NCBI RefSeq assembly: GCF_026745355.1
Contig: NC_079210.1
Span: 23,908,268-23,972,267, forward strand
Direction: 5' to 3'
Length of the DNA: 64,000 nt
Origin: Beta vulgaris subsp. vulgaris
Lineage: Eukaryota; Streptophyta; Magnoliopsida; Caryophyllales; Amaranthaceae
The notes under the pieces are model-generated. The model was not told the origin of the DNA, searched no databases, and worked only from the letters and a program-made list of their open reading frames with translations. Positions 1 through 11,727 of the stretch are shown here, in pieces. Both the position numbers and the translations under genes were made by a program. Within the stretch, counting starts at the first letter, position 1. The number at the start of each line of letters is the position of its first letter.

Positions 1-10
1 TATATATATA

Positions 11-54
<44 letters not shown>

Positions 55-80
55 TATATATTATTATATATATATATATT
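1..80. repeat. AT dinucleotide microsatellite
   Basis: The window opens in an imperfect (AT)n tract of at least 80 bp that probably continues to the left. It lies just downstream of the last exon of the CACTA gene on the minus strand. A comparable tract occurs at 59599-59700 beside the viral insertion. Confidence 0.95.
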
Positions 81-126
81 ATGTTAATCATTGTACCTCA
101 TCTGATAACCACACCAATGCACGCGA

Positions 127-2057
127 CTATAGAACGTAACTGCCAAGGGCATCAGTCACTAACTGTAGACCAACTTTCGCATTCGGCAGCGGAAGAGGTA
201 ATTCTTCGAAACCGGGCATAATCTCTGAAACGCTGACCACATAGTGAATATCAGTGACTGCCTGGTTGTGCAATAGTACCCGGTCCCTAGGGGGTTGTGC
301 AGTGCCATAAGCAACGAGAATGAAACTGCCATGACCATCCCCTCGAGCTAATAGCTCACATGGTGTCTCTTCCTTTTAAAAAAAACTCTATTCATAGTTA
401 GTGTATTATGAAACAACATATATATAGTAAGAATTTCATGCATTTAAGAACAATAGTTGTGATATTAAGTGATTACCGTGAATGCGGAACTGGATCAGGC
501 TGCGTAGGAACAGGCTGCGTAGGAACACTGCCCTGCTGGAAAGCACCAAAAGTCGGTAAGCCCATCTGCGCCAACATGGCGTTGAAATTCTGAGTCATCT
601 CTGCTCTGAGCTCCTCCCGAATTTGGGCTTTCATAGCCTCCACATCTATGGAAGCTGCCGAATTGACACTGGAGGCACTGGATTTTGACGTAGAGGTGTA
701 TTGATCACCATACACCTTTCTCACCCCGAAGCGGACACCTCCTACGCCCCTCACACGTCCATATTGGTCCCGTCCTAGAGTCTCGTGTAAGGCATCAACT
801 TGTCCTCTAGGAGTGAACTCACCAGTTGCCTCCTTTTCCTTCAAGCCAATCTACATAAGGATAAGAGAGAAATGCTCGTGAGCGCATAAGTTATATTATA
901 TATACCTTATCAAAAACTTATAATATATATGTACTTACAATGGCCTTAGCTATCTGTTGTGTTCCGGGATCAGGCAAGACTCTCTGTCCCTTTGCATCAA
1001 CCCCATGCAGCGAACACCACCAATCGAGCACTCTATCTGGTTGTCGAGGCTGTGCAACTGTCGTCGTAGAGCTAGTGCCCGTTGCAGTTGTCGACCCAAT
1101 CGTGGGGTAATGGCTATACATCCACGTATCTCTCAACTGCCTGTACGACTGAGCACCTAGATGGTGATAGTACTTCATAGCTTTTGCATTCGCGCTACTT
1201 TTCTCACGAGATGCCTGAAACACACAATTATAAACAAAGGTTAGGTGTTATACAATAATACTGAATCTAATAGTATTAAATCTTAGCAAGTAAAATATTC
1301 TTACAACAGCTTCCAGGGTTGTTTTTTGTGCAACAAATGCATGCCACTCCTCAGGTGTGATATGCCTCCATATCTGATATGGAAACTTGGAGGTCGCCTC
1401 AAATGATGTGTTCGGTGAAGCCTCAGAAGAAGAATGTGTTGCTCCCCCATAGATTTTCTTCTTCTTTGTACCCTCGACTTTTCTCCGCTTCGTGATCCAC
1501 CTCGACACTAGCTTGGCCTTGAAGTCTCTGAACCTCTGGGCAACCGCGGATAGAAACACATTCTTCTTGGCTTCATCATTTGCAATATTGAATTGATTCT
1601 ACAAAAAACGCATTTCACAAATTAGTAAATATTACATAGTATATTTAACTAAAGTGTTAAGATTCTAAACATTATTGTACGCAAAGCTTACCATAGTATC
1701 TTCCCAAATCATCTTTTTCAAAGACTCGGGCACCATTTTCCATGAGTGGAGAATGGAGAGCTTATGCATGCAAATCCCAACTTGCATGGCATACTTTTGA
1801 TGCAATTTTCCACAAAGTTGCCCCAAATGATCGTACTCCAAAGTCATTAGGGTGGATTACCCTAGTGACTTTGTAGGTCCCCTTCCTTTTCTCTTTTTCG
1901 TCTCCAAGTTCTTACTTGGCCTTTGTAAACCTTTTTCTTCACGGCAAGCCTTAACCAATTTACACTGCTCCTTTTCGTAATCGAAACACTCATCCTCAGT
2001 AGTGTGTTCCGCACTTGTATCCGTATGCACCTCTGCCATGTCCCTGAAATTGTACAA
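127..2057 (-). pseudogene. CACTA second protein (Transposase_24 / Ptta-En/Spm type), multi-exon
   Basis: Exons inferred from GT/AG borders on the minus strand: about 2057-1692, 1598-1305, 1214-939, 850-477 and 372-127 (stop TAG at 129-127). The middle exons read like plant Ptta/En/Spm transposase proteins (a WRHITPEEWHAF-like segment, then HHLGAQSYRQLRDTW). A charged, coiled-coil-like segment follows (about 655-570). The last exon, too interrupted to show as a long ORF, encodes a domain with ELLARGDGHGSF and ends near TDALGSYVL, as in the C-terminal domain of plant transposon proteins I know as DUF8039. An in-frame TAA at about 1856-1854 interrupts the first exon, and the last splice junction does not keep frame with my exon borders. 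In En/Spm the equivalent gene makes the terminal-repeat binding protein; that role here is inferred. Confidence 0.7.
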
Positions 2058-2089
2058 ACATACGCATTAATAAAAAAAAATTTCACATT

Positions 2090-2684
2090 TAGGGCGGGAG
2101 GGGGTTGTGCAGTGAGGAGGGGGCAGCAGTGGGGAGGGGGCAGTAGGGGGAGGGGAGGGTGTGCAGAGGGCAGTGGGGAGGGGTTGTGTGCAGGCAGTAG
2201 GGGGCAGGGCAGTGGAGCAGGGCAGTGGGGGGGTGTGCAGGCAGTTTGGGAGGGGATGTGTGCAGGGGCAGTGGGGGAGGGGTTGTGTGAGGGGCAGTGG
2301 GGGGGGCTGTGTGCAGAGGGGCAGTGGGGGAGGGGCTTTGTGCAGAGGGGAAGTGGGGGAGGGGCTGTGTGCAGGGGCAGTGGGTAGGGGCTGTGTGCAG
2401 GGGCAGTGGGGAAGGGCTGTGTGCAGTGCAGTGGGGGAGGGAAGCAGGGTGTGGGGAGGGCAGCAGTGCAATGCAGTGGGGGAGGGGAGGGGAGGGCAGC
2501 AGGGTATGGGGAGGGGAGGGTAGCAGTGTAGTGGGGTAGGGGAGTGCAGTAGGGTGTGGGGGAGGGCAGCAATGTAGTGGGGGAGGGGAGGGGGCAACAA
2601 CAAGGCAGTGGGGGAAGGGGTGTGCAGCAGCAAGGCAGTGGGGGAGGGGGCAGCAGTAAGGCAGTGGGGGGAAGGGGGTGTGCA
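2090..2684. repeat. G-rich imperfect tandem repeat (about 27-bp units)
   Basis: Nearly 600 bp of the plus strand is built from variants of GGGGCAGTGGGGGAGGGG plus TGTGTGCA. It lies between the two CACTA genes. Many closely spaced runs of three to six G suggest G-quadruplex potential. Several open frames on both strands (proline/cysteine-rich or glycine-rich) are by-products of the repeat, not genes. Confidence 0.9.
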
Positions 2685-3640
2685 GCGAAAAGGCAAAAAT
2701 ATGCCCGAAATGGCATCTTCGTTCCCGAAATGCAATCAACAACAGATACAATTCTATAACTTTACACAATAGTTACATTATACCTTATATAAGCATGTTC
2801 AAAGAGAATTTGGGGTTAAATGACTCGATAAGTACGAGCGAAAAGGCAATAATAGGCCCGAAATGCCCTTTTCGTTCCGAAATGCAACCAACAACAAATG
2901 CAATGCCTAAAATCTACACACTAGTTACATTATACTCATATAACATGTTCAAAGAAAATTTGGGGTTAAATACTCGATAAGTACGATTTGGGAGCGAAAA
3001 GGCCAAAATAGGCCGAAATGGCCTTTTCGTTCCCGAAATGCAACCAACAACAAATAAAGCCTAAAATCTACAACTAGTTACATTATACTCATATAATCAT
3101 GTTCAAAGAAAATTTGGGGTTAAATCACTCGATAAGTACGATTTGGGAGCGAAAAGGCCAAAATAGGCGGAAATGGCCTTTTCGTTCCCGAAATGCAACC
3201 AACAACAAATTAAAGCCTAAACTCAACACTAGTTACATTATACCTCATATAATCATGTTCAAAGAAAATTGGGGTTAAATACTCGATAAGTACATTTGGG
3301 AGCGAAAAGGCCAAAATAGGCCGGAAATGGCCTTTTCGTTCCGAAATGCAACCAACAACAAATTAAAGCCTAAAATCTACATACTAGTTATATTATCCTC
3401 ATATAATCATGTTCAAAGAGAATTTGGGGTTAAATACTCGATAAGTACATTTGGGAGCGAAAAGGCCAAAATAGGCCGGAAATGGCCTTTTCGTTCCCGA
3501 AATGCAACCAACAACAAATTAAGCCTAAAATCTACACACTAGTTATTTAGCTCATATAATCATGTTCAAAGAGAATTTGGGGTTAAATGACTCGATAAGT
3601 ACGATTTGGGAGCGAAAAGGCCAAAATAGTTAAAATTGGA
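2685..3640. repeat. Tandem repeat, about 155-bp unit, six copies
   Basis: The marker GCGAAAAGG recurs at 2685, 2838, 2994, 3149, 3302, 3457 and 3612, spacings of 153-156 bp. Each unit holds a short palindrome (GGCC...GGCCTTTTCG), an AATGCAACCAACAACAAAT block and a TTCAAAGA(A/G)AATTTGGGGTTAAAT block. The array directly follows the G-rich block, in the spacer between the TNP2 gene and the second CACTA gene. The first copies are more diverged than the later ones. Confidence 0.95.
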
Positions 3641-3667
3641 GAAATTACACAGACCTGAGTTTATGTC

Positions 3668-6600
3668 TCATGATTTATTGAGCTTCCGCCGTTTCTTAGG
3701 ATCCTCAAGTACATGTATCCCTTCCGTGTGATCTACACGCATATAGTTCTCCGACATATTACATCATCTTCCACACTAATTTAGGATAGGTAAAGGGGGG
3801 AGGTCCTCAAATGCATCATATTCTTCCTCATTATCAACATCACCAATACCGAGGATACTCCTTTTACCAGGTACAACAATTGACCACTTATGATCAGCAG
3901 GATCAGTTACAAAAAATACTTGCTTACTTGTGATGCAATTACAAATGGCTCCTCAGTTTCACGTAGACGACTAAGGTCAACAAGAGTGAAACCGCAAGGA
4001 TCATCGTTTCTTACACAACGTCGATTATGTCAACCCACTGCAACACAAGAGGCAAATATTAAAAGTACAGTAGTCCAGCTCCCATATTTCTTGTATTCGC
4101 CCATAATAGTTGCTTTCAGCATGTACAGCGACTTATCTTTCGAGCTTGCATATTGTGTAGACGACGCCACAAGTGAAACACCACTATTTTGTTGCGATCT
4201 TGACTTAGATCTTGACGTTCAGTCCAAAACGTATACCCATTAATATCATAACCCTCATAAGAGCGTACAGTTCACGAGGACCAAATGCTAACCACTTGAC
4301 TGTTTCAGAATTTCATCCAAATCATTGAGTACTCGTTTATGAAACCAATCAATGAAAGTCTTGTTATGCATTTGCGTCAATGCCCTCACTCCTTTTCCAG
4401 GATTGCTAACACGTAATTCCTCCATATGTTCACTTAAATAAGGATGGACATCTGGTACGTGATGCAATACAAATAAGTGAGCTTGTTTACGCTTTTCTAC
4501 GGAAGGTGTGATCAATTTTGAACCAATTGTACCCTTGCCCTCAAGTCTGCCCTCGTGTCGGGATGTCGGAAGTCCAACAGGATCAACACTAGCAAAATAC
4601 TCAGCCACAAAATTACTGATCTCTTCACCCACAATCCCTTGAATTATACTACCTTCTGGTTGTGCAGGATTCCGAACTTTATCCTTCAAAGTTCCCATAT
4701 ATCTCTCAAAAGGATAGCACCACCTCAAAAACACTGGACCACACAGCTTAATTTCTCGAACTAGATGGACAATGAGATGGACCATAATGTCAAAGAATGT
4801 CGGGGGTGACATCTCAAATTTGCATAGAGTTTCAACTACTCTGGCTGCAAGGAATCGAGGGTCGACGGGTCTAGGACTTTGCTGCAGATTGAATGAAAAA
4901 ATGAACACAGTTCTGTAATGGTGTGCCTCACATGCTTTGGAAGTATCCCACGAATTGCAATCGGTAAGAATACTTGCATCATGACATGACAATCGTGCGA
5001 TTTCATACTCGATAACTTCAACTCACCATTTAAGGTAACAAAGCGCTTCATATTCGATGAGTAGCCAGTAGGGACCTTAATGCCATACAATGACTCGCAA
5101 AAAATCCGTTTCTCTGCACGCGACATCGTGTAGCAAGCTGGTGGCAAATAATTCTTCTCCAATCCTCCACCTTTTTACTTTTCTGAGTTTCATCATCAAC
5201 CCTTTCCTCCCCTCTTTTTCTTCTTCCTTCCTTTTCTGAGCCCACAACTCTGGTCGAATCCCCTTTTTCCAAGTAAAGTCGTGACGCCTTAACATCTTTT
5301 GTCTTGCCCGGAATATTCATAAGTGTCGCGATAATAGCTTCACAAACATTCTTCTCTATGTGCATGACATCCAAACAATGTCTGACCTTTAGATCTTTCC
5401 AATATGGGAGTTTCCAAAAAATGGACTGTTTTTTCCATAATCCTGTAGGTCTCAACCTCACTAGCAGGTTTACCAAAGACTGTTTCAATGCCCTTCACCT
5501 GATTATAAACTTCAGTACCAGTTAATGGTCTATGAGCAACTTCTTCTTCAACCGTCCCATCGAATGCCTTCTTCTTAAACCGATAGGGATGGTCGCGGCT
5601 GAGGAGCCTTCGTGTGCGCATATACACATGTTTGCAGCCCTTAAGGTGTGTAGATTTCATGTCATCTAAACAAATCGGGCAAGGTTGTTTTCCTTTAGTC
5701 TTATACCCAGATAAGTTCCCATAAGCTGGATAATCGTTCATAGTACAAAAAAGCATGGCACGCAGAGTGAACATCTCATTAGCATACGCATCAAATACTA
5801 ACACTCCTTCGTTCCACATCTTCTGTAAATCTTCAACAAGCGGCTGAAGGTATACATCTATGTCATTTCCAGGTTGTTTGGGCCCCGATATAAGAAGCGA
5901 CACATCATGTACTTGCGTTTCATGCACAACCAAGGAGGCAAGTTGTAAACCACTAAAACTACTGGCCATGTACTATGCTGCGAGCTGAGATTGCCAAAAG
6001 GGTTCATGCCATCCGTACATAATCCAAGCCTCAGATTCCTATCCTCATTACCAAATGACTTATGCACCCTGTCGATAGTTTTCCACTCAGGCGAATCAGC
6101 CGGATGCTTGAGCAGACCGTCTTTCTTCCTACGATCTGCATGCCACCTCAAATTCTTCGCATCTCCTTTAATTGAGAACATGCGCTTAAATCTAGGTATT
6201 ATGGGTAGATACCACAACACCTTGGCTGGTGGTCCTTCACTACCTCCAGCTCCTTCACGCTTGTACCTCGACAATCCACAACGTGGACACTCATGTAAAT
6301 GCTCATACTCATTACGATAAAGCACACAATCGTTAGGACAAGCATGTATCCGCTCGTACTCTAAACCCAAAGGACACATCAGCTTCTTCGCATAATAGTA
6401 CGACTTTGGCAGTTCATTTCCATCAGGGAGCATCTCAGCTAAAACTTCCAACAACGATGTGAAACTAGAGTCCGTCCAACCAGCGTTCGACTTAATGTTG
6501 AACAGTGTTACCACCGCGAAAGTTTGGTGTACTTTGTACAACCTGGATACAACGGCTTTTCAGCAGCCTGAGACATAGACTCAAAAATACGAGGTCGTCT

Positions 6601-7009
6601 ACACGACTGATCTTCAACCTCGTGTATCATCTCTCTACCCGATCCCTATCTCATCTCCAAATTCATCATCCAAATTCTCATCCCCTAACTCATCATCATC
6701 CTTCTTTTTTTCTTCACATACATCATTCTTTACTCCAGAGCTTCCTATACCTCCCCTGCTCACCATGCCAAACCATACGTGGTATTGAGGCCTAAACCCA
6801 CGGCGAAAGACATGCTCCCTAACCACATGTATACTACTAACCTTGCTCACATTTCTACAATCCAAACAAGGACAATAAAAGTCGACTGCTCCAGAGGATG
6901 TTTGATATTCTAATGCACTTCTACAGAATTCCGAGACCCCATTCACAAACTCAATCGATTCACGACTACCATACATCCAAGTACGATCCATCTCATTCAA
7001 GAAGACCAC
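3668..7009 (-). pseudogene. CACTA TNP2-type transposase, frameshifted
   Basis: This is the main transposase gene of the CACTA element. Domains in order on the minus strand: a transposase-associated domain (7009-6635: MDRTWMYGSR, CPCLDCRN); the TNP2 core (6541-5340: CPNDCVLYRNEY, LRWHADRRKKDG, DGMNPFGNLSSQHS, PCPICLDDM); DUF4218 (5165-4288: LKVRHCLDVMHIEKN is just upstream, then LRWCYPFERYMGTLK); and DUF4216 (about 4260-3780: TFWTERQDL, EPFVIASQVSKVFFV, WSIVVPGKR). The likely stop is TGA at 3670-3668. The frame shifts near 6510, 5900, 5450-5340, 5100, 4950 and within DUF4216 near 4210. The protein would have cut and joined the element's CACTA ends; this copy cannot make it. Confidence 0.88.
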
Positions 7010-8164
7010 CTCTAATAATTAAACACAACATTCATTATAATGCATCAATCATTATTAAAGTACACTACACTCACATATTCAAATCACACACGTATACAAG
7101 CAAGCTAAGATAGTACATGTTCAATTGTATGCATGCAGTCAAAGGTCCTTATCACTCCAACCTAACCCATCCTTGGACGTCTAATCTCACTAGTGAATAT
7201 ATGCCAACTTTTCAATTCTAAGGAAAATCCGGCAGCATTTCCCTACAGTTCTCCAAGTACACAATGTAGATAATTGCTTATCTACATATGTACCCAGAGA
7301 ACAATGTAGAGAAACGATATAGCCAAGATTTTCCTCAGAATTGAAAAGAAGACACACATTCACCACCTAAGTGAGATCAAACGTCCAAGAACAGTCCCAA
7401 ACCGGGGACTATTCAAGACTTACTCCTAATGAGTAAGTCTTGAACGGGTATCTAGGCATATATGATGATGATTCAAACAACTGTTAATTTCATATATAGC
7501 TAAATCACATTGCGTTTTATACAATCTCATATCAACAAATATATATAATTATAAAAATACATATATACATCAATAAATTATCATAACTTAATCAATTAAC
7601 ACATGACAACTTTGTCTACATGTTAAACTAGTTACCTCTTATCACCAACGACGAGCAATGAAGAGAGAAAAGATAGTTTGACTTTTAATCTGCCTTCCTA
7701 AGCCTCTTTTTCCTAGCATTAACAAAACCCACATTGCACATTAATCATTTAATTCAATAATTAAGAAAAAACAAAAGTAACTTAAAAACAAAATTAATTC
7801 ATACCTAATTAACCACTCAAATGGTGGAGAAGAGAAGAGAATGGTCGCGGTTGCACGTGGTGGAGCAATGTGGTGCGCAAGGAGGTGGGCAGTAGTGGTG
7901 CGCAAGGAGGTGGACAACAGTGGTGCGCAAGGTGGTGGGCGCAGCAGTGGTGGAGTAATGTCGTCGCGCAAACCTAGTGGTGGAGCAGTGGTGGTGGAGC
8001 AGTGGAGAAAAGAGCAGTGGTGGTGGGCAGCAGTGGTGGTGGTGGGCGCAGTGGTGGTGGTGGGAAGCAGTGTTAGGGCTCAAATTTTTTCGCTCGTAAT
8101 TCTCTAAGGGAGGAAAGTGGGAAAATAGAATGAGTATGGGTATACTATACATGCGCGCTTCAAT
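7010..8164 (-). other. CACTA 5' non-coding region with GGTGGN-rich stretch
   Basis: This lies between the transposase start and the subterminal repeats and probably holds the promoter and 5' untranslated part or intron. From about 7840 to 8075 it is a low-complexity run of GTGGTGG/GGAGCAGTGG words that throws up spurious histidine-rich frames on the minus strand. I see no gene in it. Confidence 0.6.
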
Positions 8165-8526
8165 TACAAAAAAAAATTGAACGAAGGGTTGCGCCTTTTT
8201 AAAAAAGCGCAGCCCTTCACTTTGAGAAGGGCTGCGCCTTTTTCAACAAGCGCAGCCCTTCACTTTGAGAAGGGTTGCGCTTTTTCAAAAAGTGCAGCCC
8301 TTCACTTAGTAGGGCCGCGCTTTTTGAAAAAGCGCAGCCCTTCTAATGTGAGAAGGGCTGCGCTTTTTCAAAAAGCGCAACCCTACTAACTGAAGGGCTG
8401 CGCTTTTCTTCAAAAGCGCAACCCTTTTGTTATGTAAGGCTGCGCTTTTTTAGAAAAGTGCAGCCCTTCATTAATAGGGCTGTGCTTTTATCAAAAGCGC
8501 AACCCTTCCTTTTTTTTCCTCTAGTG
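8165..8526. repeat. CACTA subterminal palindromic repeats and terminus
   Basis: Seven or more copies of an inverted motif, AAGGGCTGCGCTTTTT followed by AAAAAGCGCAGCCCTT, are packed into 360 bp. Each pair can fold into a strong hairpin of roughly 15 bp per arm. The block ends at TAGTG (8522-8526), the complement of CACTA. In En/Spm, subterminal repeats are binding sites for the element's own DNA-binding protein; that role here is by analogy. Confidence 0.9.
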
Positions 8527-8537
8527 TGTTGCTGAAT

Positions 8538-9821
8538 TAGTAATTTACCGATAAATTCCAGCGTTGACCATCACGTGCATGACATGTGATGTCATTAAAC
8601 CCTTCTTTCTTCTTTTTTTTTTTCCAGATTTCCCCCCAAAACCACCCTCTTCCTTCATCTCTCTCTTCCTTCGATTCACAAATCATGCTATAACTTGGAT
8701 TCATTCTAGTGTTATTGATGTAATTCATGCTTATTTACATAAAATTCCATGTAACAAAGATTTAATTATTGGTGTTTGTGAATTTTGGTGTCCAAAGACT
8801 ATTTCTTTCATATTTTGGTGTTTGTGAATTACTCTTGAAGATGTCATGATCTTCGGTGGTTTACATGTAATTTTTGAGTCTTTTAATGAACTCATTGAAG
8901 AAAATTATGTGAAAATTGATGGTGAATTAAGAAGGGCAATAAGGGAAACCTCTAAAAAGAGTGTTGAGAATGGAGGAGAGAGAGAGGTTAGTCATTCAAC
9001 TTGGATTAAACATTTCAGGGAAGAAGAAGAAGGTGAAATTGAATATGGCGGATAAGGTTCGAACTTTGAACATGTTGCTTTTCTTTTTTTAATACTTTCA
9101 AGATTTGTTTTCCCTGATCAATTTGAGGGTGTAATTGGTAATTATGTACTTTATATTGCAATTTATTTATCTCAAGGCACTCAAATTACTCTCTTGCTCC
9201 TGTTGTTCTTGCAAAATTATATCATGAATTGACATTATTGACCCATAAAGTTACTGATCTTCCTTTGGATTAAAAGTGTAATGTTGTTGGTTTGTTTAAA
9301 ATTGTTCAACTTTGGGTAGTCGAGAAATTCCCTGAATTTGGAGCAAGTTTGGCAAAACCTTTAGGATCAGGGGATCCTAGGGTTGTAGGTGGGACAATGT
9401 AGAATTTCAGGTTACTCTTGAACATGTAAGCGCAAGATTTAAGGTGGGTGAGGTTTTCGATGGCGGTCGTATGTTGGTGATTTGGAGAAATATGAGCCTC
9501 TTTCATTTTATGAAGAATCGAAATAACTAATCTCTAATTGTGCAGTTTTGGATGATTGTATGTTGTTGTTTGCTCGGTTTTTGTATCCGTGTAAGATGGA
9601 TGCATGGACTTGGAACCAGTTGTATTCAAATGGACATGAATCCTTTTGCAATTTACAGAGACACGGGTAGATGGAGTTGAATTGAAGGAAGAGAGAGATG
9701 AAGGAAGAGGGTGGGTTTGGGGGGGAAATCTAGAGAAAAAGAAGAAGACGGAAGGGTTTAATGACATCACGTGTCATGCACGTGATGGTCAACGTCGGAA
9801 TTTATCAGTCAATTACTATTT
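8538..9821. mobile_element. Mutator-like element (MULE) with long inverted termini
   Basis: About 160 bp at 8538-8700 returns as the reverse complement at about 9665-9821. Both arms carry AGTAATT, GATAAATTCC, CGTTGACCATCACGTGCATG and GTCATTAAACCCTTC. Long inverted termini with a unique middle are typical of MULEs. The left arm starts only about 12 bp from the CACTA terminus, so the outermost bases and the 9-bp target duplication cannot be seen. The middle carries plant-mobile-domain coding remains instead of a MULE transposase. Confidence 0.75.
8700..9640 (+). pseudogene. Plant mobile domain (PMD) protein fragment inside the MULE
   Basis: Reading the plus strand across frames recovers PMD-like blocks in the right order: IIGVCEFWCPKT (about 8765-8800), ITLEDVMIFGG (8829-8861), then HVAFLFLILSRFVFPDQFEG (about 9070-9130), LAPVVLAKLYHELTLL (about 9194-9241) and IVQLWVVEKFPEFG (about 9300-9345). 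PMD proteins (MAIN/MAIL1 and phosphatase-7-long type in plants) act in nuclear gene silencing and genome stability and also occur in transposons. Stops at about 8826 and 9055 and shifts near 9195 make it non-functional unless heavily spliced. Assignment rests on remembered family motifs, not a search. Confidence 0.65.
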
Positions 9822-10100
9822 TCCGGCAAAAGGTGGCTTTCAACAAAAAAGAAAGCAAAAAAGATGGCTAATTGACCAAAAAAAATTAAAAGGTGGTTTC
9901 TCACAAAAAAGTGGTTATAAAATGTGGTTTCTCACAAATTTTCCAAAACAATATTTTATTTAATAAAAAAATTTATGAAAAACTTGATATATATGGACCA
10001 ACTAACCAAGTCGAATAATTTTTACTTTATGGTCCATGTCATGATCATATCATAAACTTACTAATACAAGTTTTTTAAAAAAACAAATACACAAAAGAAA
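9822..10100. other. Non-coding AT-rich spacer
   Basis: It contains a few short direct repeats (AAAAGGTGG, GGTTTCTCACAAA). No coding or RNA feature recognised. Confidence 0.6.
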
Positions 10101-11349
10101 AGATTTGTTTGAAAATTGAAAGGAAAACGCTAGTCCCTCATTTCCCCCAATTCCCAGCCCAACGCCTCAGCCGTCTCTCGACTCTCACGGTTTTCTCACT
10201 CATTCTCTCTCTCTCGGACTCTCGACTTTGCTCAGTAACACCATTCTCACTTCGGTCTTCAACATCACTTTATCACCGGCGGTGCAAAAGCTCGTCGCAG
10301 ACGCAAAAACTCAAGGTTTTCCGACAACTTTTTGGTGTTTTTCGACTAATATATGACAGGTACACGTTATATGTTTTTCGTTTGTTTTTCCCTTTTTTGA
10401 TTTAGTTTGCTAATTTTGATTTATTGTTTCTTTTTGTTGATTTAATCTCGATTGTGTTGCTGTTGGGAATGTAATACTTGTTACATTTGATATGAATTTA
10501 GACTATTTGTGTTTTATTATGAATATTTTTGTTAAATTGTTACTTGTTTACATTATATTGTCCCTGCTATGGCAGTTCATAGCATGATGCTTCTCTGATA
10601 TTCAAATTTGTCTGCGACGTGGATCTTTGAGTACAACCTCAAGAAAATGAGAGATGCATAGATAGCTTAGAGAAGAAGGATGAAAGATAATGTGATTGCT
10701 AAATCATTAAAGTCGATTATTTCGATATTTTTCTAGAATATGGAGAAAGGACAAACTAGCAGGTCTTTTATGGATAACACGTTTAAGCAACTCAATCTTA
10801 TACATTCTTTCTTCTAAGGCTTTTGTAATCTATTTTTCTAGTGGTGAAATTTATTCTTCTAAGACCCCAACCCATAAATTTCATTGTCCGATCCTGAGCC
10901 GTGAAATCTCAGTTCAGCCGATTACGGCCGACGGTCCGGCCCGCCCAGCATGCACCACCATCACTAGCTTCATGTTAAAGATGTTCAAGTATACTCTTCA
11001 ACTCTTAAAACACGAGAACAACAAATGCTCATTTAGTAGTTTTTTGTTTAGATTAATAATGGAAGACCGTGTAATTTTTATTTAGATTAATAATGGAAGA
11101 ACACTAATTAGCTCTTGATTTGTTCATTTTTTCCGCTGTTCTAACAACTTGTCTCTATTGTTTACTATTTGTTTTCACCACTATGTTAGCAGATAAAGTT
11201 GTTCTGTTTTTTTTTTTACTGTTTGTCTTTCTTGTCATTGCAACTTATCTACTATGTTAGTAGATTACTAATGTCAGTGGTGTGTAGTAAGTGGTGTGTT
11301 GTCTTTCTTGTCTATTATCTAATAATGTAATATTATCATCCTTTAAATG

Positions 11350-11727
11350 CAGATATGTCTAGTAATGTTGACAAAGAAACGATCGCTCCGAAGCTACATT
11401 TAGTGCGGGGAGTCGGGTCATTGATCCTTATAGAGCTTCATTATCTCCGGAGATTGTGCAAATGTTGATTTGTAGTGGAGATTGGTGTCGCTCTCTTTAT
11501 GGAGTAAAGAGGAAAAACAAAGTAAGACTATTATTATTTTTCCTAAGTATATGTCTTTCACTTTCTTTAATTTGGTTTTTAAATATGTTTTTTACATTTC
11601 TTCTTGTTGGTTTACCTTCTTTCTTTTGGGCCACCCCTATACTTTACCAAATATATACTAACTTATTCTATGTCATGTAGAATAACATTGAAGATGAGCC
11701 AAAAGAAATCACTCTTCCAATTCCCTA
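11350..11727 (+). pseudogene. hAT transposase C-terminal fragment
   Basis: The plus strand encodes a segment reading [20 protein letters not shown] and then [11 protein letters not shown] (about 11410-11505). This matches the conserved tail of plant hAT transposases, where a GGRVLD...RSSLSP...VQALIC..DWLR-like segment ends the dimerisation domain. After an intron-like gap a short exon reads NIEDEPKEITLPIP and stops at about 11727. The upstream catalytic part is missing or unrecognisable. Confidence 0.6.

Larger units (their letters stand above)
1..8526 (-). mobile_element. CACTA (En/Spm) DNA transposon, decayed, left part outside window
   Basis: Read on the minus strand the element starts at 8526 with CACTAGAGG, followed by palindromic subterminal repeats, a TNP2-type transposase, an array-filled spacer and a second Ptta/En/Spm-type gene. 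This is the usual CACTA order. The opposite CACTA terminus is not visible between 1 and 127, so the low-coordinate end is outside the window. Frameshifts in the TNP2 gene and an in-frame stop in the second gene make it non-autonomous now. The lower bound given here is simply the window edge. Confidence 0.85.

Noticed and set aside
2004..2770. Several 80-280 codon frames on both strands (proline/cysteine-rich or glycine-rich)
   Set aside because: All arise from the G-rich tandem array; composition is fully explained by the repeat and no conserved motif is present.
2685..3640. CRISPR-like regular spacing of repeats
   Set aside because: Units are contiguous 155-bp tandem repeats without unique spacers, in a plant genome.
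7841..8152. Histidine- or glycine-rich frames near the CACTA 5' end
   Set aside because: Low-complexity GTGGTGG repeat, no family resemblance.
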